Shown: piece after piece, positions 1 to 9,157 of the stretch
Position numbering within the stretch: position 1 is the stretch's first letter
Layout of the letters: each line of letters begins with the position of its first letter
Assembly: GCA_048213135.1 (NCBI GenBank)
Contig: PS015410.1
Location: 1-26,006, forward strand
Source: Reclinomonas americana ATCC 50394
Taxonomy: Eukaryota; Jakobida; Jakobea; Jakobida
Reading direction: 5' to 3'
DNA: 26,006 nt
Notes under the pieces: model-generated
The model's database searches: none
What the model saw: only the letters and a program-made list of their open reading frames with translations
Told to the model about the DNA's origin: nothing
Position numbers and translations under genes: made by a program

Positions 1-1
1 A

Positions 2-56
<55 letters not shown>

Positions 57-744
57 AGGAACAGAGAGGGGAGAGAGGAAGAGGAACAGAGAGGGGAGAG
101 AGGAAGAGGAACAGTGAGGGACAGAGCGGAGAGTGCGGAGGCAATGACGACAAACGTGACAAGTGTCGCCTTTTGCAGGCAAGGTGACAACGAAAGACAG
201 AGTGCAGTCAGCGAGAGAGTGAGTGAGCAAGGAGAGGGACAAGGAGAAAGAAGGAGAGAGAAGGAGAAGGAGAGGGAACGACAGAAAGAGAATAAGAGAA
301 TGAGAGAAGAGGGAGACCGAATAAGAAGAACAAGAAGAAGAAGAAGAGGCAGCAGAGAGGAAGACAAAGGATAGAGAGACAGTGAGCGAAGAGAGAATGC
401 AAGGAAATCGAGCTGAATCACAGTGAGAGCGTTGAGAGAGAAAGAGAGTGAGTTCTCATGAGAGAGTAAGAGCAGACAACTGTCTCTCTCAACACACACA
501 CGGCCTTCCCCCTCACACTCACACAGAGTCGTTTTTCTCTGACGGAAGAAAAGATGCAAGGATTCCGGTGTTCGACAATGCACAAACTCACTCTCTCACT
601 CTCTCTCACTCTCTCACACACTCTCTCTCTCTTTCTTACTGTGAGTGAGTGCGTGTGTGAGCGTGTCAGTACGTAACGAGACAAAGCCGCTGAGCCAGTC
701 AGAGGAGGAGCTGATTGAGTGCTCTTCACAGTCGGATGACATGA

Positions 745-790
<46 letters not shown>

Positions 791-1084
791 AGCGACTGTG
801 TGTGCGAATCACGGCGCGCGTGTCCTGTGTCGGAGCTGTAATCCGCGTTTTGTTCGCGCCCTTTTTTGCTTGTCATCTTTTGTGCAACTGACACAGGAGT
901 GCTTTTGAAAGAGAAACTTTCCCTTCCTCTCTCTGTCTGGCTGTCTCCCTCGTGTGCAATGTGTTGCGAATTTCGAACTTGGCAGCTTCCGATCCTCTCC
1001 GTGAAGGGAATGCCACCAACCTTGCAGCGATAAACACAGCACTTGCATTCACTTACAGTGTGTTCGGGGCAGCAACCTTAGACG
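1..1084. repeat. GA/CT-rich non-coding region
   Basis: The first 130 bases are an almost pure GA microsatellite that decays into GA-rich sequence to about 440. CT/CA-rich sequence follows, including a (TC)n run at about 750-787. Open frames here encode only Arg-Glu or Ser-Leu dipeptide strings, as expected of dinucleotide repeats. I see no splice-consistent exon, RNA gene or promoter. Confidence 0.8.
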
Positions 1085-1870
1085 ATGTATAGCGATATCG
1101 ATGTCTCACAACCACGTCAGCTGTGGCAGTGACAATGATGCCTCCTCCGGATAACGTGTACTGTCACGCCGTTGTGTCCGGCTGCGGCGCTCTCGCCATG
1201 CGGTCCAAATCACCGCCATTGCCGTCTGGCGCATTGTGGCCTCCAGCCGTCGTTGCTGTTGCAGAGACAATCTCGATACTCTACGTGCCGCCTGCCACTC
1301 GTTCGCCTTCGCTGCGGCATTCCTGCCACGCGGTCCACAGCACTCTGCCATAGTCACACAATGGCCACCAGCCGTTTGTCGCACAGCCCCTTGAAGCCGT
1401 CACGAATTCTGCAGTGTGGCCCTCAGTACACCGCATGCGCGGCCGCCTCCACAACACGTCGGCGCCACTACCGTCCGTCGTCCGCAACGCCGACCTCGAC
1501 ATTGCACATGCCGCTCGTTACTCGGTCGTCCTTCGCAACGCATCGTGCGTCACAGTCACGTCAGCTCTTGCAGTGTCACCACATCGTGTGTCGCGTCCGG
1601 TACAAGGTCCTTTGCAGCCGTCGTCGCTGTGTGACCCTCAACACGTCGGCGCCAATGCCGTCCGTCACACAACCTAGCAGCCGTTCCCGCCACGTCGACT
1701 GAGATACTCCACATGTGCTCGTCACTCGGTCACCTCCTGCTCCGGCGCTTCCGAACGGTAGCCATCACCTCTTCCGTGTGACCCTAAACACGCTGGCAAC
1801 ACTGCCATCCGTCACGAATCACGTCGTCTAGTCACCTCACGTCGCCCATCACATAGCTGCCGTCACATAA
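1085..1870. repeat. Diverged GC-rich minisatellite-like array
   Basis: Related blocks recur with substitutions. One block near 1194 starts GCCATGCGGTCCA and recurs near 1325 as GCCACGCGGTCCA. Another, with a core like GGCGCCAATGCCGTCCGTC, appears near 1463, 1650 and 1793. Spacing is about 130-190 bp. Several frames stay open through the array, but composition is similar in all of them and none shows a conserved domain. I read it as a decayed tandem repeat downstream of the unknown nuclear gene on the minus strand. Confidence 0.5.
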
Positions 1871-1946
1871 CGAGCCGCATGCCGACTACGTCGTCCCCAC
1901 AATCCGACGGCAGGCTGTCTGTGGCGCCTCTCCCTCTTCCCTCTCC

Positions 1947-3639
1947 TCACTCCCTCGCCGGCAATCGAATCCACACCTTGATTGGCACACTGCACTCGCG
2001 ACCGCCGCCGCCGGTGGTCTCCTTCCCCATCACCGCCTGCTTGTACCGCTCCCATCCCGCGCGAGTCAGCAGCATGGGACCCGGCGGGCCGTTGTCATCG
2101 TCACCAGCGACCTGTCCCGTTGAAGAATGAGCATCACAGCGCACGTCGAAGCAACGACAAGCAACTCACCGCTTTCCACTCGCACGTCGGCACCGAGTGC
2201 ACCGAGGCTCCCGGATACACGTCGGCCACTTCGCTGGCGATCGCCGCTCGGAACTCCTCGTGTGTCGTGTTGACCGTGGCGCACACGGGGAACCAGCAAG
2301 ATGCTGAGAATTCCAGAGTGAGTCATGGTGAAGCAGGGATAGCGCGCGTGTTGCACGCACCCAGAGAACCGTACGGGCCCTCCTCGGCAGAGTGCTCATT
2401 GTCGACGGCTTGCATGTGCACTCGAATCCAGTATTGCGGCAGCGCTACCGCTGGAGGAACAGCAGCAGCTGGAGGTGGTGGTGGTGGCGGTGGTGGAGGT
2501 GAAAGGGGCAGTGGGACAGCCGCTGCCGGCGGCGGGACAGCTTTTTGGCGCTTCAGAGGCGGCTGCACACTGGCTTCGTCGTCCTCGATCTTCTCCTTAT
2601 CGTCGTCGTCCATGCCGCTGTCGCCACTGCTGCTGCTGCTGTCCTCGTCGTGGGAGTCAAAGGAGAGAGTGGGGGCCGGAGGAGAAGGCTTGGGTGGTCG
2701 CGGTGGCGGTGATCGCGCTCTGCGCGAGATGTGAGATGAAGGAGAAGGGTGAGGCGCGAAAGAAGAAAACTCACCTCTTGCGCTGCGGAGCGTCGGGGGC
2801 GGCAGAGGCAGATGCGCTTCCAGTCTGAATCCTGGGAATGGAGATGGGAGAGAGTGAGAGAGTGTTGAAGAGAAGACAGCAACTGCAATGTGAATTCAGT
2901 CACCGATGTGCAAGCGGGCGAAAAGAGAGAAAGAGCAAGAGCGATTTCAGAAGCGCGAGAAGTAACAGCCGGACAACATGACGCCTCACAAACGTGAGTG
3001 ATTGCTCGCAAAGCGCCTTCAGACGCAAACGAGCAAAGACAAGGACACGGGAGAGAGTGAGCAAGAGGGAAGGCGTTGCAAGAACCGCCTAACATCGACA
3101 GCTTACTCTCTCTCTCTCTCTGCATGAGTGCAAGTGGTTGGAAAGAGAGATAAAAAAAGAGAGAACAAATAGCCGACCAGCCACAGTTCTCCAAAGGACG
3201 CCTCTAAATCGTGAGTGATTGCTCGCAAAGTGCCTTCAGACGCAAACGAACAAAGGCAAGAAAACGACTGAGAGAGAAAGTGAAAGAGAGCAAGAGAGTC
3301 CATTGCGAGTGATTGCTCGCATTCTGTATTCAACCACAGATAGAAAGAGCCACAGGAAATCAACAGCCACATACACTCAATCGAGCTCGAAATTTGCACG
3401 AAAGAGCAAATAGGCTGATGCAAGGAAACGACAGAGACATAGAAATCACAGAGCGAGAAGAACACAAGCCACTCCCCTTCTGCCTTTCTCTGCAATCTCG
3501 TGAAGAGAAAGTGAAGGGAAATCTTACTTCCTCACTCCGAGAAATTAATGCATTTCCTTCCTTTCTTCTCCACATCTCACAAAAATAAAGAAATCGACTC
3601 TCCTCTACAATCTTTGTCTCCTCTCTTCTGTGTCTGTTT

Positions 3640-3682
<43 letters not shown>

Positions 3683-4476
3683 GTCTGCTCCCCTTTCTTT
3701 CGAAACCCTTTCCCCCGTTGTCCCTCTCCACTCACCTGTACTGCTTGACACCCTCGGCTGCACACGAAACAATTAACGTCAGCTATCCGCCACCAAGCAC
3801 CCACACCCTTTGCTTTCACGCAACGCAATCGCGTGGCAATCGTCAGTCCCTGACCCGCCAACAAAAAGCTGTCCTCCGGCAACTCGCGCCGGATGAGCTG
3901 CACAACTGACACGGGCAAGCAGTCCATGTCGCCCGCCAGCTGAAACGCCAGATGTCCGTGCTTTGCATGACTGACACGGGGAGTTAGCCATGGAGCAAAA
4001 TTCCTTCCACGGTTGTCCCACCAACTCACCCATGCAACAGCTGCTTCGGCTCCGCGTCACATCGCAGACAGCCTACAGGGATCGACGACAAGAGTCCGCC
4101 CAGAACCGTAAGCGTTTTCCAGTCTCTGCGAAGTACATGAGCCACCAGAATCTGCAAGTTCAGCACCATGAACACGCACCGAAAGTATTGCGAGTGACTG
4201 CGGCCACCGCGGGATGCCATGGCTTTCCGCAGAGTGGGAAAGAATTCACCCAGGTCTGTGGTGAGGGGAGAGGGTGAGAAAGCAGATGACTTGCAAAAAG
4301 CATCAGACTCTGCGCACCGCCTTCGCCGCCACTCTCCGACGGCATCCACACGCCGATCTCGCACATTCCGTCAACGGCGTAGAGCACAGCGAGACCGACT
4401 CGGGGGTTCCGCGAGGCTGCAAAGGGGAGGGAGAAGGGTGAGAGAACCATCCACTAAGAAGAGACCGAAATCGAAA

Positions 4477-4521
<45 letters not shown>

Positions 4522-6708
4522 CGAGGAGATATCAAGTGAGAACATCTATGATGTGTTCACATGAGAGAACGGAACTGAGAGAGCGACAGTGGGCAAACGA
4601 AACTGCGAATGCCTGCAACACTCGTGGACTCTGAGAATGAGAGCGAGAGAACTGCAAAGAAAACGGAAAGTTTCGGGGAATCCATAATCGTGATCACACA
4701 AGAGAGCGAGAGAGCGGGAAGAAAATGTTGTGCACCGGAAACACGTGACAATGAGAGGGTGAGTGAGATTGGAGGAAGGAGACGGAAAATGGGGAAGAAT
4801 AACCAAGATTGCTCGAGACATCATCTGCGTGAAATCGGAACCAAGACACGAACAATCACATGCTCTCTCTCTCTCCCTCTCTCTCATCCCAGCCCTTCCC
4901 CTTTCCCCTTCCCCTCTCCTTCCCTTCCCCTAAATCCCCCTTTCCCTGCCAACTCAACTGGCATTGTGCAACACCAACCGCGGAAACCTAAAGGCGGCCG
5001 CCGACAGCGGTCGCGAGAGCGGCGGACCCTCGGCCGACACCAGATTGCGCCGCGTCGACGCCGCCCGCAACAGCACATTGTTCAACTGCAGCACGCTGAG
5101 GCGGCCGCGCATGCCGCCCGCCGCCATCATCGCCGCCAGTGACACTTCCCGCGCGTCCACGGCGGGGAGAGCAACAGGAGGGGGAGGAAGAGGAAGTGGC
5201 GGTGGTGGAGGTGTCACCAAGGGCAACGACCTCCTGGCGACCGAGAGACCACCGCTGGCGTTGGAGGCCGAGGTGTTGCTGGAGGACGCCGACAGCATGG
5301 ATTCGGCGCCGACGTCGTGCGATTCGTCGCGCCACGGCACCGACGCGCTGCAGCCGTCGGGCAGGACNNNNNNNNNNNNNNNNNNNNGGGAAGACGAAAG
5401 GAGGAAGGAGGAGGGGGAAGACGAAGGGGAAGGAGAAGGGGGAAGACGAAGGGGAAAGAGAAAGGCGAAAGAGGAAGGCGAAAGAGGAAGGCGAAAGAGG
5501 AAGGCGAAAGAGGAAGGCGGATAACGAAGGGGGCAGAGACGAAGGGGGAAGACGATGGGGAAAAATGAAAGGGGGGAAGACGATGGGGGAAGACGATGGG
5601 GAAGACGATGGGGAAGACGAAGGGGGAAGACGAAGGGGGGAGACGATGGGGGAAGACGATGGGGGAAGACAAAGGGGGAAGACCAAAGGGGGAAGACAAG
5701 GGGGGAAGATGAAGGGGGAAGAGCATGGGGGAATAGGGAGACGGGATGAAGAGGGTGAACGAGAGAGAGAGAAAGAAAGAGATTACTTAAGCAACAATGG
5801 AAACAACATGGACGGACGAAGTGACGACAGCGAAAAGCTGGAAGGGCGCAGGAGGATATGTGAAAGCCACGAGAGAGACGGGGGCGCACGATGCGTTGGT
5901 GGGACGGACAGCGCCTACGTGCTGAGCCAGAGTCACTCACCGCCAAGCATCCACCGCTGCTCCTTTCCTCTGCAGCCCCGGCGGCAATGCGTCGGCCAGG
6001 TTGACCTGCAATCCGCGCTCCGCCGTCCACACGCCAATTTGCACGTCGCTGGGGGCCGAGGCCTTTGCCACCGACGGCGGTGGCGGCGGCGCGATGGGAT
6101 CGTCCTCGTCGGTCTCGCCGGTGGTGATGGAATAGTCGCTACTGTCGTTTTCGTCGTCGCCGTCGTCTTCGGTGGAAGAGGAGGAGGAGGAGAGGGAGGA
6201 GGATTCGGAGGCGGGTGGGGCGCGGGTTAGCAGCATGGCAACGCCGCCGTGCCAGGTGGGGTCGTCATGGGGGTGGTCGGAGGGGGGGCCTGGTGGGGGA
6301 AGGGAGAAGGCGAAGGGAAAGGGGTGAGTGAAGGAGAAGGGAAAGTGAGGGAGTGAGCGCGTTCTGCGCACGAAGGTATTCCGTCTCTCTCACTTGGCTT
6401 GTCTGCGTCCTCTCTCTCTCTGTCTGTGTGTGTGCGTGTGCGTGCGAGCGAGCGAGTGAGTCGCTCACTGTATCACTCATTAACACACGCTCGACTCCTT
6501 TCTCGCTTGGCTGCTCCCATTCTGCCTCTCTCTCTCTTTCCCCTCTCTCTGCGGGTGTGTGAGTTGCTCACTTCATCGCTCAGTCATTCACAAACGCTCT
6601 CCTCCTCTGTCGCAGGAAGGGAATTAGAGCAGGGTAGCGAGGGTGTGACAGGAGGCAGGTGAAGCGATCACTTGTGCTTGGGAGGGAATGATTGTGTTGT
6701 GGGCGGAG

Positions 6709-6759
<51 letters not shown>

Positions 6760-7220
6760 AGAGAGGTGGAGTTGGGAGATCTCTGCGACAGAGGAGGACA
6801 GCGTGTGACAACAGAGAGATATAGAGCGTATAACAGAGAGAGTGAGAGATAGAGGTGGACTGGGGTGATCTATTACCGTTCCCTTCCTTCCTCACGAACT
6901 CAGAATCATTCACCTTTCTCTGCTAAATGTCTCCCAACCTCTTGCAGCACTGCTCGCCTGTCTATCAATCCAGAGTGTGGAGTCGAGAAAGCAACAAGAG
7001 GAGAAACATCGAAGGAGCAAGGAAAATGCACCAGCGCTCTCACTCTCCCACGCGCCCAGCTACTCCTCCTTTCTCATTTGCTTGCACACTTCCCTCAATC
7101 CTCACCTCTCGCCACCACAATCAGCGGAAACATGCACGACTCGTCCTCCCATCGAATCGATCCGTCCTCAACGCTCCGCTCATCGCTGTCCACGTCCATC
7201 CCAGCAGCATCCCCGTGCAT
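1947..7220 (-). CDS. Probable nuclear protein of unknown function, 11 exons
   Basis: Not recognised. Minus-strand exons: 7220-7106, 6289-5941, 5347-4959, 4416-4318, 4255-4030, 3970-3807, 3757-3736, 2831-2775, 2719-2361, 2303-2170 and 2111-1947 (stop). All junctions keep phase, giving about 692 residues. The start chosen is ATG 7220 (MHGDAAGMDVDSDE); an acceptor at 7255 would allow a more upstream start. Visible parts: a Ser/Asp/Glu-rich tract after residue 60; proline runs; a hydrophobic, probably folded centre at about 250-450; basic clusters QRKRAR and PLKRQK (about 470 and 527), which look like nuclear localisation signals; an acidic stretch; polyproline near 545; and a C-terminal folded domain from YWIRV (about 565) to the end. 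MLLTRA occurs near residue 60 and again near 652. The join 4959/4416 uses a weak donor (A|GTTGAG). If it is wrong, a first gene stops at TGA 4956-4954 and a second gene begins between 4416 and 4950. Confidence 0.7.
2832..3735 (-). repeat. Large intron with duplicated segments
   Basis: A 904-nt intron of the unknown nuclear gene. A block beginning GTGAGTGATTGCTCGCAAAG on the plus strand occurs near 2994 and again near 3209, with a shorter third copy near 3307. The first two copies extend through CTTCAGACGCAAACGA with few changes, which indicates a repeat unit of about 215 bp. A (CT)n run lies at about 3643-3678. I see no exon inside, and the flanking phases (2 and 1) join directly. Confidence 0.6.
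4417..4958 (-). other. Putative intron or intergenic spacer
   Basis: This 542-bp stretch separates the two halves of the unknown nuclear gene model. It holds a GA microsatellite at about 4481-4518 and C-rich sequence near 4890-4945. A strong acceptor precedes 4416 on the minus strand, but the upstream donor at 4958 is weak (GTTGAG). It could instead hold the end of one gene, a promoter and a short first exon of another. No first exon was convincing. Confidence 0.45.
5368..5387. other. 20-N assembly gap
   Basis: A fixed-length gap inside an intron of the unknown nuclear gene, 20 bp upstream (minus-strand sense) of the exon starting at 5347. Phases on both sides agree (two overhanging bases at 5941, one at 5347), so no coding sequence need be missing. 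Confidence 0.95.
5388..5770. repeat. Purine minisatellite, G-rich
   Basis: Intronic in the unknown nuclear gene. At about 5450-5520 a 13-bp unit of the type GAAAGAGGAAGGC repeats about five times. At about 5525-5745 a 13-15 bp unit, GGGGGAAGACGAT with A/T and spacing variants, repeats more than ten times. The plus strand carries many runs of four to six G. The gene's sense strand is therefore C/T-rich, like the polypyrimidine tracts ahead of its acceptors. Confidence 0.75.
6290..7105 (-). other. First intron of the unknown nuclear gene
   Basis: An 816-nt intron between exon 1 (donor GTGAGG after 7106) and exon 2 (acceptor before 6289). It joins phase 1 to phase 2 with a preserved glycine codon. 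It contains a GA run at about 6712-6757 and GT/CT-rich sequence near 6410-6560. No internal exon is needed or seen. Confidence 0.7.
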
Positions 7221-7704
7221 AGGTGCACCACTCCCACTTGCGCGAGTCAAATCACCTGGGGGGCGGAATGGGGAAGGGACAAGTGAGTCAGGGGAGGGAG
7301 AGAGAGGGACAAGAGAGAGAGAGAGAGAGAGCGTACGCGAGACTGCATAAAGGCGATGGGAAGACTCAGGGTGACATGGGCAAAGAGGAGGAGAGCGAAC
7401 AAGCGAACGGGCGCGAGTGCAAGTGCACCAAGGCATGCGAGAGACGAGGAGGACTTGAAGCGAGACAAGGAAGAGAGACTTGCATGCACATCGCGTCGCA
7501 TCCTCTTTCGCACAGGAGGAACAGAGAAACAGAAACGGGCGTCGGAAACAACGGGCACAGAGTACGTAATCAGGGAAGACAAGTGAAACAAAAGCAGAGG
7601 ACACACAGTGAGTGGGAGAGCACAGAGGAACACAGAGAGCGACTGAAAGTGAAAGAAGGCCACGTTCGGAAGACAAGGCGTCCATTGTGTCAGAGAGAGA
7701 CAAA

Positions 7705-7713
7705 CAGACAGAC

Positions 7714-7767
<54 letters not shown>

Positions 7768-7795
7768 GAGAGAGAGAGAGGAGAGGAGAGAGGAG

Positions 7796-7893
<98 letters not shown>

Positions 7894-7959
7894 GAGAGAG
7901 AGAGAGACGACGAGACGACGACGACGAGAGAGAGAGAGANNNNNNNNNNNNNNNNNNNN
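7705..7959. repeat. (GA)n microsatellite ending in an assembly gap
   Basis: About 235 bp of nearly pure GA, with GACGAC interruptions near 7890-7925, running directly into the N gap at 7940-7959. This is the expected place for short-read assembly to break. Confidence 0.95.
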
Positions 7960-8050
7960 AAGGGAAGGACGAACCAGGACACGTAAGGGAACCGGAAACG
8001 GAAACGTAAACCAAACGAAGGTAGGTAAGGTAGGTCGTCGTCCGTCCTAC

Positions 8051-8054
<4 letters not shown>

Positions 8055-8116
<62 letters not shown>

Positions 8117-8190
8117 TCACACACACACACACTCATAAAGCACACACAAAGCATCTCCACAATCGCACATCTCTCCTCTTCAGTCCTTGC

Positions 8191-8233
<43 letters not shown>
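8055..8233. repeat. Compound (CT)n/(CA)n microsatellites
   Basis: Two CT-then-CA compound runs at about 8055-8130 and 8190-8233, separated by unique sequence. No coding potential beyond low-complexity Ser-Leu or Thr-His strings. Confidence 0.9.
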
Positions 8234-9157
8234 AATTGCACACGAATCATCTCCACCATCATTCATCTCTCCCTTCCCCCCTCTCTCCCTCTCCTCCCTC
8301 TTCCTCTCTCCCTTCCCCTTTCCCCACGCAACAAACACCCTCAATGACATGCCGCACAGCACGCATAAGTGCATTGTGGGAGAGACACGTGTGCAGCTGC
8401 ACCGCGTGCGGCGCCACAAACGCCAGACTGGAGGAGCGAGGTAGAGTTGGACCTCCTCCTCCTGTTGTTGTTGTTGTTGTTGTTGTTGTTGAAGTGCTCA
8501 TGCGCGTGTGTGCCAACAGTGAGAGAGAGAGAGAGGTGAGTGACCACAGCGACATTTGACATTCGCGGGCATCCAGGCCGTTTTCCAGCTGGAACGGTGT
8601 TCAGTGTGTGTGTGAGAGAGAGAGAGAGAGGGAAGGTGGCGTTGTGTGCGGGCGAGTGTTGGTGATCAGTTGTTTGTGTTTGAGCGTTGGCAAGCTGCTG
8701 ATGTGAAGGCAGCAAAGAAGCTGTCTGCAGTTGCACATTGGACGAGTTCGAGCTCGTAGCTTCGTTGCAACACTCGTGAGTGCGTGGAAGAGAGACTGTG
8801 AACACGTCGCTCTGTAAGAGGGAAATGAAACAGGGAAAGTGGCGCTGCGCTGGTCTGATTGCAATATTAAATGCACCTCAGTCCTTTCCGATGATTCACA
8901 TGCCGCCTAAAGCACTTCCGGTCCTTCACCATAAGGTACACTCATGTTGCAGTGAGCGGCGGCGCGCGCCGTTGAGTGGAAGAGGTCGAATGCTTTTTTC
9001 TTGGACCCAGAAGAATTTGGTGCCACAGAGTTGACGGCAAAGGAGAACGCTGAGCCTTCGCAGTCTTTCTTCTCCTCGTTGCCAACCTGCACTTTCTGCT
9101 GCCGCTGCTGTTGGTACATGACACCACACGAGCCAAAACGCTGTCCTTCGACCGCTT

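Larger units (their letters stand above)
7256..9157. other. Repeat-rich spacer without a supported gene
   Basis: Lies between the 5' end of the unknown nuclear gene and the 3' end of the kinase gene, both on the minus strand. It holds GA runs (7313-7330, 7705-7939), a 20-N gap (7940-7959), CT/CA runs (8055-8130, 8190-8233) and a (CCT)(GTT) run at about 8451-8491. It should contain the promoter and 5' UTR of the first gene and the 3' UTR of the kinase. Short Cys-containing frames near 7430-7600 (minus) and 8347-8451 (plus) have no supporting splice sites or homology that I can see. Confidence 0.55.

Noticed and set aside
208-402. Long Arg-Glu or Ser-Leu open frames across GA/CT tracts throughout the window
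   Set aside because: Dinucleotide repeats are open in several frames by chance. These frames have no domain, no splice support and the same composition on both strands.
7430-7600. Minus-strand CxxC-containing frame upstream of the nuclear-protein gene (CARCF, CSSC)
   Set aside because: The Cys pairs are in a low-complexity frame with no recognisable zinc-finger spacing and no splice path to the exon at 7255.
8347-8451. Small plus-strand frame with CSCTACG
   Set aside because: Only about 34 codons, flanked by microsatellites, with no matching neighbouring exon.
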